From Peptococcaceae bacterium (GTDB lineage: Bacteria > Bacillota > Dehalobacteriia > UBA4068 > UBA4997), in assembly GCA_019421315.1 (NCBI GenBank), contig JAHZFN010000284.1, forward strand, positions 1-11,695: a stretch of 11,695 nucleotides of DNA, written 5' to 3'. Made by a program: the position numbers and the translations under genes. Shown one piece after another: positions 1 to 6,964 of this stretch. The notes below the pieces were generated by a model. The model made no database searches, was not told the origin of the DNA, and saw only the letters and a program-made list of their open reading frames with translations. Numbering within the stretch: position 1 is the stretch's first letter; each line of letters starts with the position of its first letter.

Positions 1-55
1 GAGTGCAACCTTGCCAAGGTTGAAGTCGAGGGTTCGAATCCCTTTGCCCGCTCCA
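1..55 (+). tRNA. tRNA-Gly(GCC), 5'-truncated by window edge
   Basis: This is the 3' part of a glycine tRNA whose first 20 bases lie left of the window. It is identical base for base to the matching part of the two complete copies at 160-234 and 339-413. The anticodon GCC is at 13-15, inside a CAACC/GGTTG stem. The TTCGAAT T-loop and an encoded 3' CCA (53-55) are visible. The partial copy means the tandem array may continue leftwards. Confidence 0.95.
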
Positions 56-58
56 CTG

Positions 59-95
59 AAATGACTCAGGTCGAACGGCTTGAGTCATTTTCTTT
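59..95 (+). terminator. Intrinsic terminator after first tRNA-Gly copy
   Basis: A perfect 10-bp inverted repeat pairs 59-68 (AAATGACTCA) with 81-90 (TGAGTCATTT). A G-T and a G-C pair can extend it inward, and a short T-rich tract follows. It begins four bases after the encoded CCA, so each tRNA copy appears to carry its own terminator. The T-tract is broken by a C, so termination may be partial and some read-through to the next copy is possible. Confidence 0.6.
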
Positions 96-159
96 GCTGA
101 TAAGGTCTGCGTTCGGGCGGTGTTGGTTTCGAAGAATTTTTTTGAATTTCATATTTTAT

Positions 160-234
<75 letters not shown>

Positions 235-237
235 CTG

Positions 238-274
238 AAATGACTCAGGTCGAACGGCTTGAGTCATTTTCTTT
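238..274 (+). terminator. Intrinsic terminator after second tRNA-Gly copy
   Basis: This is the exact copy, 179 bp downstream, of the hairpin at 59-90. The 10-bp stem pairs 238-247 with 260-269 and a T-rich tail follows. It separates the second and third tRNA genes. Confidence 0.6.
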
Positions 275-338
275 GCTGATAAGGTCTGCGTTCGGGCGGT
301 GTTGGTTTCGAAGAATTTTTTTGAATTTCATATTTTAT

Positions 339-413
<75 letters not shown>

Positions 414-430
414 TATTAAAGCTTATGATT

Positions 431-463
431 AACCGTTAAACAATTGTGTTTAACGGTTTTTTT
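431..463 (+). terminator. Strong intrinsic terminator closing the tRNA array
   Basis: A perfect 12-bp stem pairs 431-442 with 447-458 around a 4-nt ATTG loop, and an unbroken run of seven T covers 457-463. It is much stronger than the hairpins inside the tandem units, as expected for the end of the transcription unit. Confidence 0.9.
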
Positions 464-1013
464 GTATTTGAGGATTTTAGAGTAAAAAATAAAATAATTA
501 TTAAGCAGCGTTTGTGTGGTTTTCTTTAGTTATAATAATGATTAAATGATTTATAAATGAAATTTATATGTTGTTGAAAACCAATAAAAAAAATTGATTT
601 TACTATTGTTGTTTTTTATGATATATTGTCATATGGTGTTGTAGTTTTTGAATTTTGAAAATTGACGGTTAGCTCAGGAGTATTACTGCTAATTGCTGCT
701 TTCATTTCTTTATATATAATAACCATGTAAGCAAGGCTTATTTTTAATAAATAATAGTATTTTGCAGTGCAGTTTTTATATTATGTGAAAGCTTATTTTC
801 ACATATATATTTTACTTTAATATATATCTTGTTTAAGTATAATGGTGTTCTTTATTAAATTCCTTTATTATTGAATTATTGATAACTGAATCCATTAAAG
901 AACGTTTTAAAGAACGTTTAATAAAAACAGTTGTTGTTTTACGTCATACATAAATTTATTTAGTTTAGTATAAATTTTGAATTATTTTTAAATCGTAATT
1001 TTGGAGGTTTGAA
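464..1013. other. AT-rich intergenic control region upstream of ABC operon
   Basis: No credible gene is seen here on either strand. Recognisable structure includes a hairpin or palindrome pairing 782-790 (TATGTGAAA) with 797-805 (TTTCACATA), and a 12-bp tandem repeat at 895-918. A -10-like TATAAA lies at 969-974 without a clear -35 partner. The ATPase ribosome binding site GGAGG is at 1003-1007. The length and the repeats suggest the operon is regulated from here, but no promoter can be assigned firmly. Confidence 0.5.
895..918. promoter_or_regulatory. 12-bp direct tandem repeat, candidate operator
   Basis: TTAAAGAACGTT occurs twice head to tail (895-906 and 907-918), followed by TAAT. Each half contains the self-complementary AACGTT. 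It lies about 95 bp before the ATPase start, in otherwise featureless AT-rich DNA. Two adjacent identical boxes are typical of a site bound by a tandem regulator dimer, but the regulator is not identified and the function is inference. Confidence 0.4.
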
Positions 1014-1883
1014 ATGCTGGATGTTGTAATGAAAAATCTGCAGTTCTCGTATTCGGACGAACCCGACCGTTTGATTTTGGGCGGCGTTGACTATGTTGCC
1101 GAAAAAGGCGATTTTGTTTGTCTTCTCGGTCAGTCCGGCTGCGGTAAAAGTACTCTTTTGCGTTTGATTGCAGGGTTGGAAAAATCCAATCCCGAACAGC
1201 TGTTGGTTGACGGCAAGCCTGTTACCGGTCCCAGTTTGGAACGGGCGATGGTTTTCCAGGATTACGGTTTGTTCCCTTGGATGACTGCCGGTGAAAACAT
1301 CTGCATTGCCTTGAAACAAAAATTCAAGGATTGGGATAAAAACAAAAGAAAAGAAGTTGCTTTGCAGTGGATGGGGAACCTGGGTTTGGACGAAGACCTG
1401 TATGACAAGCTGCCGATGAATTTGTCCGGCGGTCAAAGACAGCGTTTTGCCACCGCCAGAGCCTTTGCTATGGACTCTCCTTTGATGTTGATGGACGAAC
1501 CTTTCGGCGCCCTTGATGCCGTAACCAAGGCTTTGCTTCAAGACACTGTTTTGGATCTTTGGCAAAAAGAAAAAGAAAACCGCAAAACTATCTTTTTCGT
1601 AACCCACAGCGTTGATGAAGCTTTGCTTTTGGCAACGGACATTGTAGTTTTGGGTCAGGCTCCCAGTAAAATTATTTACACCCACCACTTTACACCGGAA
1701 ACCAAACCCACACGCGAAACATTGTTTACAGATCCCAAGGTTTTGGAACTGCGCAACAAGCTGACCAAAATTATCAATGATGAGATTCAGGAAAAAGCCC
1801 GCCGTTTGCAGGAAGAAAAGGCAAACGCCGTTCATCAGAAGCAAAGCGCTAAAAAAGGCGGTTTCTTCCGCAGAAATAAATAA
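1014..1883 (+). CDS. ABC transporter ATP-binding protein, nitrate/sulfonate/taurine class
   Basis: A cytoplasmic ATPase that would power import with the permease and binding protein downstream. Of its 289 residues, the nucleotide-binding signatures are all present: Walker A GQSGCGKST (39-47), Q-loop Gln82, signature LSGGQ (137-141), Walker B LMLMDEP (157-163), D-loop ALD (166-168) and switch His198. The VFQDYGLFPWMT stretch is typical of the NrtD/SsuB/TauB family. The start is set by GGAGG at 1003-1007, 6 bases before the ATG. The protein is longer than usual for the family because of a charged C-terminal extension from about residue 235, which ends in a strongly basic tail (AKKGGFFRRNK) that might contact membrane or RNA. 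It is the first gene of a four-gene operon. The substrate cannot be told from the ATPase. Confidence 0.93.
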   Translation: MLDVVMKNLQFSYSDEPDRLILGGVDYVAEKGDFVCLLGQSGCGKSTLLRLIAGLEKSNPEQLLVDGKPVTGPSLERAMVFQDYGLFPWMTAGENICIALKQKFKDWDKNKRKEVALQWMGNLGLDEDLYDKLPMNLSGGQRQRFATARAFAMDSPLMLMDEPFGALDAVTKALLQDTVLDLWQKEKENRKTIFFVTHSVDEALLLATDIVVLGQAPSKIIYTHHFTPETKPTRETLFTDPKVLELRNKLTKIINDEIQEKARRLQEEKANAVHQKQSAKKGGFFRRNK

Positions 1884-1935
1884 TCTTCAATAAAAAGCCT
1901 TGGACAAGGTGATTACAGAAAGGGTTTGTTGTTAA

Positions 1936-2079
1936 ATGAAAAAGAAAATTTGTATTCTGCTTCTGGCTATGCTCATGGGTTTGTTTTTGTTCGGCTGCAC
2001 CAACGCCGAAGCGGAAACAGAAACAGATACGGAAATTCCCGGCAACTCCATGGAATATGACGAAATGGGCTGCTGCTAA
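1936..2079 (+). CDS. 47-residue putative lipoprotein with C-terminal Cys-Cys
   Basis: A short gene between the ATPase and the binding protein. It encodes MKKKICILLLAMLMGLFLFG, then Cys21, then an acidic mature peptide of 26 residues rich in Glu and Thr. That peptide ends with EMGCC directly before the TAA. The basic start, hydrophobic core and LFGC form a lipobox, so it should be a membrane-anchored lipoprotein of only 27 mature residues. An AAAGGG ribosome binding site lies about 11 bases upstream. The first 30 residues resemble those of the binding protein at 2180, so it may be a shortened duplicate of that gene's 5' end, but the GCC end is not found there. I do not recognise the family. 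A terminal Cys pair could bind metal or form a disulfide; this is speculation. Confidence 0.72.
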   Translation: MKKKICILLLAMLMGLFLFGCTNAEAETETDTEIPGNSMEYDEMGCC

Positions 2080-2100
2080 ATAATTAACTTTGTTTTAAGA

Positions 2101-2120
2101 TACGGCAAACGCCAGCCGTA
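2101..2120 (+). promoter_or_regulatory. Intercistronic hairpin without T-tract
   Basis: TACGGC (2101-2106) pairs perfectly with GCCGTA (2115-2120) around an 8-nt loop, in the gap between the small lipoprotein and the binding protein. No T-run follows, so it is not a standard terminator. Such hairpins often stabilise or define the end of a processed mRNA and allow the binding protein to be made in excess. A TATAAT at 2132-2137 could be a -10 for a separate binding-protein transcript, but no good -35 is seen. Confidence 0.35.
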
Positions 2121-2179
2121 AATTAAAAAAATATAATCACAAAAAATTAAATTTTTTAGAAAGAAGGGTTTAGTAAAAA

Positions 2180-3247
2180 ATGAAAAAATTATTATCCTTG
2201 TTAGCTATCGGCTTGCTGATGGTATTTGCATTAACAGGATGCGGCAGCACTGACACAGAAGCAGACAACGCAGATCAAGCTGCCTCCGCAGATGACGTAT
2301 TGACAGTTTCCGTTGCGGCTCAGCCCAACTCCGGTCAAGTTTTCCAATATTTGGCTGAAGAACACGGCTTCCTGGAAGAAGAAGGAATCAATGTTGAAAT
2401 GGTTTACATCAACAACGGTACCGATGCTTTCTCTGCTTTGTCTGCAGGTCAAGTTGACATTCTCTCCACTTACGGTACAGGTTCCCCTCTGATTCAAATC
2501 GGCAGCGGTCAAGACTACACAATCTTCGGCGGCTACATGATCATCGGTGAAACTCCCTGCTTCGGTAAACCCGAAACCGAATGGAAAGACCTGAACAGCT
2601 TCGTTGGCAAAAAAATCGGTATCACCCGTTTCGGTACTCCCGACGTTGTTTTGAAAGGTATCCTTTATGATGCAGGTATTTTGGATCAAGTTGAATTTGT
2701 TGAATATAAAAAGAACCAGGAAGTTTTGCAAGCAGTTGCCAACGGCGAAGTTGACTTTGGCGCAACAGCAACAGGTTATGAACTCCAAGCTGCCGATTTA
2801 GGTTTGGAAATCAAAATGTGGCCCGATGATTACTGGCCGAACCATTCCTGCTGCCGTATGGTTGCACAAACCAAATTCTTGGAAGAAAACGAAGAAGCAG
2901 TTTATCGTCTGTTCCGTGCATATCTCCGCGCTGAAGAAGTTCTGCAAGACAACAAAGACGAAGTTGTTGAGTTGGTAGTTAAAAACCTTGACCTTGACCA
3001 AGCTACTGTTGAAAGCTTTGTTTACAGCGAACATATGAAATATGACACAGACCCCTACAAAAACAGCGTAATCACCATGTGGGATAAAATGAAAGCTTTC
3101 GGTTACATTGATGCAGATGACGTTAACATCGAAGACCACATCAATACAGCTATTTACCAAAGAGCATTGGAATCTTTGATCGCAGATTATCCGGACAGCC
3201 AGTTCTTCCAGGATAAAATGACTCAATTCAAAGAAAACAACGAATAA
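2180..3247 (+). CDS. ABC transporter substrate-binding lipoprotein, NMT1/SsuA-like
   Basis: The 355-residue extracytoplasmic receptor of the importer. It has a lipoprotein signal with lipobox ALTGC (Cys21), then an acidic Ser/Ala/Asp linker to about residue 40. The NMT1/THI5-like periplasmic-binding fold follows: the first beta strand LTVSVAAQ, the INNGTDAFSALSAGQVDI segment (78-94), and VGKKIGITRFGTPD (142-155) at the start of the second lobe. A CC pair (Cys224-Cys225, in NHSCCRM) is near the expected hinge. The family binds sulfonates, nitrate, pyrimidines and other small compounds, and the ligand here is not evident. A GAAGGG ribosome binding site lies about 12 bases before the ATG. The permease follows after 88 bp. 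Codon choice is regular and GC-richer than the surrounding intergenic DNA, suggesting good expression. Confidence 0.92.
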   Translation: MKKLLSLLAIGLLMVFALTGCGSTDTEADNADQAASADDVLTVSVAAQPNSGQVFQYLAEEHGFLEEEGINVEMVYINNGTDAFSALSAGQVDILSTYGTGSPLIQIGSGQDYTIFGGYMIIGETPCFGKPETEWKDLNSFVGKKIGITRFGTPDVVLKGILYDAGILDQVEFVEYKKNQEVLQAVANGEVDFGATATGYELQAADLGLEIKMWPDDYWPNHSCCRMVAQTKFLEENEEAVYRLFRAYLRAEEVLQDNKDEVVELVVKNLDLDQATVESFVYSEHMKYDTDPYKNSVITMWDKMKAFGYIDADDVNIEDHINTAIYQRALESLIADYPDSQFFQDKMTQFKENNE

Positions 3248-3335
3248 GATAAAATTTAAATATTAAATAATTCTTATTCTTATTTGGAATAAATAAATTT
3301 TTGCAGTTAAAACATTGTTGTAAGGAGTAGCATCC

Positions 3336-4094
3336 ATGAAAAAATTCATCAAGAATTACGGGGTGATCATCTTAATCGGCGTATGCATCGTTTTGGCTTA
3401 CATACTGCTGACAGATGTGTTCCATGTACTTTCAGATTTCTTGTTCCCAAGCCTCAAAGACGTATTTATGCAGGTGCCCGAATATATCGGTCAGCTGTTC
3501 CAAGGCTTGAAGAGTTCCTTATATTTGTTGATTACAGCCTATGTTTTGGCGGTTGTTACAGCTATCGCTCTGGGTACTGTTATCGGTTTGAAAAGCGGTT
3601 TGCGTAAAAACGTTACGCCTTACATCAACGCTTTCAGCGCCATTCCCGTGCCTTTGCTGACACCTTATGCCATCAACCTGTTCCCCACTTTCCGCGCCGC
3701 TTCTATCTTTTTGATTTGGCTGGCCGCTTTCTGGGTAATTCTGGGTACAACCATCGGTGCTGTAATGAGTATTGACAAGCGCTATTTGGAAAATGCGGCA
3801 ACATTGGAAATGCCCAAAATGGAAAAACTTTTTAGAGTTGTTTTGCCGGCGGCTTCTCCATCTATTCTGGTTGGCTGCTCCATCGCTCTGACATTGTCCT
3901 TTATGATGTTGGCTGTTGCCGAAATGTTCGGTGCGGACTCCGGTATGGCGTACTTTGTTCAGTACTATTCCGATTTTGCCCGTTTCGATTTGGTAATGTT
4001 GGGCTTCCTGTTCACGGCGATTGTTCTGGTTTTGATTATGTACGTTTTCGATAAAATCAAAGCTCGCATTTTGCATTGGACTATCAACAATTAA
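3336..4094 (+). CDS. ABC transporter permease, SsuC/TauC-like
   Basis: A 252-residue inner-membrane subunit with about six predicted helices (roughly 8-26, 62-86, 95-112, 122-145, 178-198, 218-238). The cytoplasmic EAA loop that contacts the ATPase spans about 152-178: ENAATLEMPKMEKLF then RVVLPAASPSI. The glycine usually found in this loop (EAAxxLGA) is replaced by Glu/Met, which is a minor oddity. The AEMFG segment after the loop is typical of the nitrate/sulfonate/taurine permease family. The start is supported by AAGGAG at 3322-3327, 8 bases upstream. Only one permease gene is present, so the membrane core is presumably a homodimer, as usual for this family. It is the last gene of the transporter operon. 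Confidence 0.92.
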   Translation: MKKFIKNYGVIILIGVCIVLAYILLTDVFHVLSDFLFPSLKDVFMQVPEYIGQLFQGLKSSLYLLITAYVLAVVTAIALGTVIGLKSGLRKNVTPYINAFSAIPVPLLTPYAINLFPTFRAASIFLIWLAAFWVILGTTIGAVMSIDKRYLENAATLEMPKMEKLFRVVLPAASPSILVGCSIALTLSFMMLAVAEMFGADSGMAYFVQYYSDFARFDLVMLGFLFTAIVLVLIMYVFDKIKARILHWTINN

Positions 4095-4130
4095 AGGATA
4101 TTGCCGTCAATTTGGCAAAAAATCGGCGGC

Positions 4131-4157
4131 TTGGCATATCTTGTGATATACTATAAT
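4131..4157 (+). promoter_or_regulatory. Possible sigma-70 promoter before terminator
   Basis: TTGGCA (4131-4136) and a perfect TATAAT (4152-4157) are separated by 15 bp, which is shorter than the ideal 17. Transcription from it would start near 4164 and run straight into the hairpin at 4176-4205. It could therefore feed a terminator-controlled leader of the MtaA-like gene, or the match may be chance in AT-rich DNA. Confidence 0.3.
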
Positions 4158-4175
4158 CTTTTTACAATAAACTTA

Positions 4176-4222
4176 TAGGACGGAGTACTTTGGTACGCCG
4201 TCCTAAAGTTGTTTTTCTTGTT
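4176..4222 (+). terminator. Intrinsic terminator after ABC operon
   Basis: TAGGACGG and GTAC (4176-4188) pair with GTAC and CCGTCCTA (4193-4205) around a 4-nt TTTG loop, with a single A-G mismatch. T-rich tracts follow at 4211-4218 and 4220-4226. It ends the transporter operon, or acts as an attenuator between it and the MtaA-like gene 125 bp further on. Confidence 0.75.
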
Positions 4223-4329
4223 TTTCCATGCGGGTTTGCATATACGTTTATTTGGAAAAAATTTAATTTGTTTTTTGCTTGTATTATATATTTTTTACTA
4301 AATTTATACAGAAAAGAAGTGTATTTATT

Positions 4330-5445
4330 ATGGAAATTACCAAAAGAAGACATGATGAAATGACACCGGCGGAAAGAGCTGCAGCCATGGCAAAAGGCGA
4401 GGCTGTTGACCGCCTGCCCTGTAATCCCAACGTTGCCAACGGTGTGGCAAGGGTTTACGGCTGTAAAATTTCCGAATTTAACACGGACGCCAAAACCTTG
4501 GCGGCGGCGCAGATTGCTGGCTACCGTTATTTCGGCTATGACAGCGTGCGTATTTTTACAGACCTTTTCACATGGTGCGAAGCCATGGGCGCCAAGGTTA
4601 CTTTTCCGGAAGATGATACGGCGGACTTGCTGACTCCGGCTATCAGCGATGTTAAGGATATTGACAAGCTGGAGCCTGCCGACCCTTATAAAGACGGCCG
4701 TTTGCCGGTGCATTTGGACGCTATGAAATATTTGATGGAAGAAGTGGGCAGCGAAGTTGGCTGTTCCGGCGCTATTGTCGGTCCTTTTACCAATGCTTTC
4801 TTTTTGATGGGCGTTGACCAAACGCTGAAAATGCTCACCAAAAACCCCGATGCGGTGCACGCCCTTTGCAGAGTATCTTTGGAAACCTGCAAAAACTTTG
4901 CTGCCGCAGTTATGGATCTCGGTTTGACACCGACAATTTCCGAACCTATGTCCTCCTGCACCGTTGTCAGCCCCAAAACTTTCCGCAAATTCTCTGCGCC
5001 TTATTTGAAAGAATTGGTGGACTTTATCAAAAGCCGCGGCAAAGGCGTTGTTATGCACATCTGCGGTCAAACCAACCACATTTGGCAGGATATTGCCGAT
5101 ATGGGTGTTTCGGGATTCAGCATTGACAACGTTGCCAGCCTGACCGAATGTAAACATTTAATCGGTAACCAGGTTAAAATTCTCGGTAATGTTGACCCGG
5201 GAGGCGTTATGTATTCAGGTTCACCTTTGGACGTGCGTCTGGGAACCCTGGAAGGCTTGCTGGAGGCTTACGATTCTCCAAAAGGCTATATGCCTATGAG
5301 TGGCTGCAGCTTGCCTGTGGAAACGGATTTTGCCAACATTGACGCTATGATGGATACCGTGCGTGAAGTGGGCTATCCTGTTCGTCCCGAAAAACTGGAA
5401 GCCATGATCGCCGACTGCAAAGCTAAAATGGCGGCAAACAAATAA
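4330..5445 (+). CDS. MtaA/CmuA-like methylcobamide methyltransferase (UroD fold)
   Basis: A 371-residue cytosolic protein of the uroporphyrinogen decarboxylase superfamily. The zinc-site pattern of methylcobamide:thiol methyltransferases is complete: His243 and Cys245 in MHICG, and Cys326 in SGCSLP, with SEPMSS (204-209) and NVDPGG (287-292) as further active-site segments. The HemE N-terminal arginine motif (RQAGR) is absent, so heme synthesis is unlikely. In this group zinc activates a thiol that takes a methyl group from, or gives it to, a methyl-corrinoid protein. I chose ATG 4330, 10 bases after an AAGAAG site; an upstream in-frame ATG at 4279 would add 17 hydrophobic residues and lacks a binding site. 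It follows the ABC importer, so the importer may supply its methyl donor. The exact substrate is unknown, and no corrinoid protein gene is adjacent. Confidence 0.82.
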   Translation: MEITKRRHDEMTPAERAAAMAKGEAVDRLPCNPNVANGVARVYGCKISEFNTDAKTLAAAQIAGYRYFGYDSVRIFTDLFTWCEAMGAKVTFPEDDTADLLTPAISDVKDIDKLEPADPYKDGRLPVHLDAMKYLMEEVGSEVGCSGAIVGPFTNAFFLMGVDQTLKMLTKNPDAVHALCRVSLETCKNFAAAVMDLGLTPTISEPMSSCTVVSPKTFRKFSAPYLKELVDFIKSRGKGVVMHICGQTNHIWQDIADMGVSGFSIDNVASLTECKHLIGNQVKILGNVDPGGVMYSGSPLDVRLGTLEGLLEAYDSPKGYMPMSGCSLPVETDFANIDAMMDTVREVGYPVRPEKLEAMIADCKAKMAANK

Positions 5446-5477
5446 ATTTAAAAATCATCTGTAAACGCTGAAAATAT

Positions 5478-5515
5478 AAAAAACCGATCTTGAATTTTTC
5501 AAGGTCGGTTTTTTG
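5478..5515. terminator. Bidirectional intrinsic terminator between MtaA-like and regulator genes
   Basis: ACCGATCTTGAA (5483-5494) pairs with TTCAAGGTCGGT (5498-5509) around a 3-T loop, with one T-G wobble. Six T follow on the plus strand. The A-run at 5478-5483 gives a T-run on the minus strand, so it can stop both the MtaA-like gene and the convergent regulator gene. Its 3' half recurs at 11069-11086. Confidence 0.88.
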
Positions 5516-5602
5516 CAAAATAAATAATATATGGTGCAGTTTGGTGTTTGTGGATAATATTAATCAGGTTTCGTTATTAATAAGTATCTCCAAAAAGATT
5601 CT

Positions 5603-6883
5603 TTATTTTTTTATAATATCTTTATAGCTTAATGTAGCGATTTTGGGATTTCTTTGCCAAAAGTATGCTGTGCAAAACATTTCTTCTCCTGTGATATGAT
5701 AAGAAAAAGCTTCGTTATTTTTGAAATCGGTTATATAACCGCAGTCTTTAATATCTAGTTCCTGATAACGTTTGGATTGAAGAAAATATTTTCTGCATTT
5801 TTGGAAATTCAAAACAGCATCGTCCATTTCAGGGTAAATAGTTTTCATCTTCTTTTTGGAGTTCGGAAAAGTATTTTTATATTCAAGAGCACTGCCTATT
5901 ACAAGGCAGTCCGGTTTTAGGTAACAGTCTAAAATATCTAATAAATGATGTTTATTAAAACACATGAATTCACTGCTGGAATGGGAATCAATAAAAATAT
6001 CAATGCATTGTTTGGCCAATGGCGGCATGAGGGTTGCATCAGATATGTATAAAATATCTATATTTAAATTTAATCTTTCCAGCCGCTCTTTGTACATTTC
6101 TACTATTGGATAATAATAATCAGAAATAATAAATTTGGCATTTATAGGGTGTTCTTTCATCAGGATATCAATAAATGTATGTATATTTATATGGTCTTCA
6201 TATATAATTTTATTTTTGCTGTCAATTGAGAGTAATTTATCCATAATAAAAAGATGTGCTTTGTGGAGCATATTTTTATATAAAACAGGGGTTCCTTTAG
6301 TAAAGCTTCTTTGAAAATCAGGCCAGTTATAATTGCTTATATAGCCGCCGTATGTGCAAAGAATGCCGTTTTTTGCATAAGCCTCGTAACCGCATTCACA
6401 CCAAAAATCTCCGTCAATAAGATAGCAGTTTTGAATAACAGCATTCTTTAGCATTAATGGTTGGTTGCAGTGCGGGCATTGAATGAGGTGCATCATTGAG
6501 AGAGGAATGCCTGTTTTTTTGTGTGGTTTTGATTGGAGCTGTATACTGTCAATATGCTTTTTTACGGCAGTGATAGTTTGTTCCAGTTGTGTTTTTTGTT
6601 CAAGCAAAGCTTTGTAATGCTGAATATAAACTTCCATATAGGAATTATGATCTGCGGGATCTTGTAGATTGCCTGTTCTTTCCAAAGAAAGTATTTCATG
6701 AATATCATTTAGCGAAAATTGCAAATCTTTAAGCTTTGATATGAGTTTTAACTCATTTAAATCTTTTTCGCTGAAATACCATTGCTTGTTTTTACTGTTA
6801 GGTATAATTAAACCGGTTTTGATGTAATAGCGAATAGAATAAATCGGAATATTTGTTTTTTTTGAAATTTCACCAATTTTCAT
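5603..6883 (-). CDS. MerR-type regulator fused to zinc ribbon and methyltransferase-like domain
   Basis: A 426-residue protein. Residues 1-70 are a MerR winged helix-turn-helix (KIGEISKKTNIPIYSIRYYI, then the W35-Y36-F37 wing). About 85-115 is a predicted coiled coil for dimerisation. A CxxC...CxC zinc-ribbon-like cluster follows (Cys136, Cys139, Cys162, Cys164). About 200-345 resembles a class I SAM methyltransferase Rossmann fold, but the glycine-rich SAM motif is missing (KIIYEDHINIHTFIDIL), so it is probably a ligand sensor, not an enzyme. The zinc-ribbon-then-methyltransferase order recalls the rRNA methyltransferase RlmA. I chose ATG 6883 because AGGGTGAT lies just upstream; an upstream in-frame ATG at 6949 lacks such a site. 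It is divergent from the symporter/amidohydrolase genes, which it probably controls. The gene is AT-rich. Effector and targets are unknown. Confidence 0.78.
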   Translation of the reverse strand: MKIGEISKKTNIPIYSIRYYIKTGLIIPNSKNKQWYFSEKDLNELKLISKLKDLQFSLNDIHEILSLERTGNLQDPADHNSYMEVYIQHYKALLEQKTQLEQTITAVKKHIDSIQLQSKPHKKTGIPLSMMHLIQCPHCNQPLMLKNAVIQNCYLIDGDFWCECGYEAYAKNGILCTYGGYISNYNWPDFQRSFTKGTPVLYKNMLHKAHLFIMDKLLSIDSKNKIIYEDHINIHTFIDILMKEHPINAKFIISDYYYPIVEMYKERLERLNLNIDILYISDATLMPPLAKQCIDIFIDSHSSSEFMCFNKHHLLDILDCYLKPDCLVIGSALEYKNTFPNSKKKMKTIYPEMDDAVLNFQKCRKYFLQSKRYQELDIKDCGYITDFKNNEAFSYHITGEEMFCTAYFWQRNPKIATLSYKDIIKK

Positions 6884-6964
6884 TAAATCACCCTGTTCTA
6901 TTAATGAATTAATATTTTTTATAAATAGCAGAATTTTGAATTGTTGCAAAAAAATATTGTTTTT

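Noticed and set aside
665..700. tRNA-like string GGTTAGCTCAGG in the intergenic region
   Set aside because: The D-arm resemblance does not continue: no anticodon arm, TTCGA T-loop or acceptor pairing can be built around it.
960..1844. Long open frame on the minus strand, 294 codons, opposite the ABC ATPase
   Set aside because: It is the antisense shadow of a gene with intact ABC motifs. The translation is rich in Phe, Gln and Asn with no domain features, and it has no ribosome binding site.
3519..4076. Minus-strand open frame of 185 codons opposite the permease
   Set aside because: Very Gln/Asn/His-rich translation typical of an antisense frame; the permease on the other strand is well supported.
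4095..4329. Cobalamin riboswitch upstream of the MtaA-like gene
   Set aside because: The expected B12-box-like sequence is not seen and the leader after the promoter candidate is too short for a full cobalamin aptamer.
4162..5157. Long open frame on the minus strand opposite the MtaA-like gene
   Set aside because: Antisense shadow caused by the regular codon use of the real gene; it also runs through the terminator at 4176-4222.
4330..5445. Reading this gene as HemE (uroporphyrinogen decarboxylase of heme synthesis)
   Set aside because: The N-terminal RQAGR-type motif of HemE is absent and the HxC...C zinc pattern of methylcobamide methyltransferases is present.
5558..5582. AT-only inverted repeat TATTAAT/ATTAATA after the regulator gene
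   Set aside because: Seven A-T pairs with a long loop and no T-run are expected by chance in DNA this AT-rich; the bidirectional terminator at 5478-5515 is a better stop.
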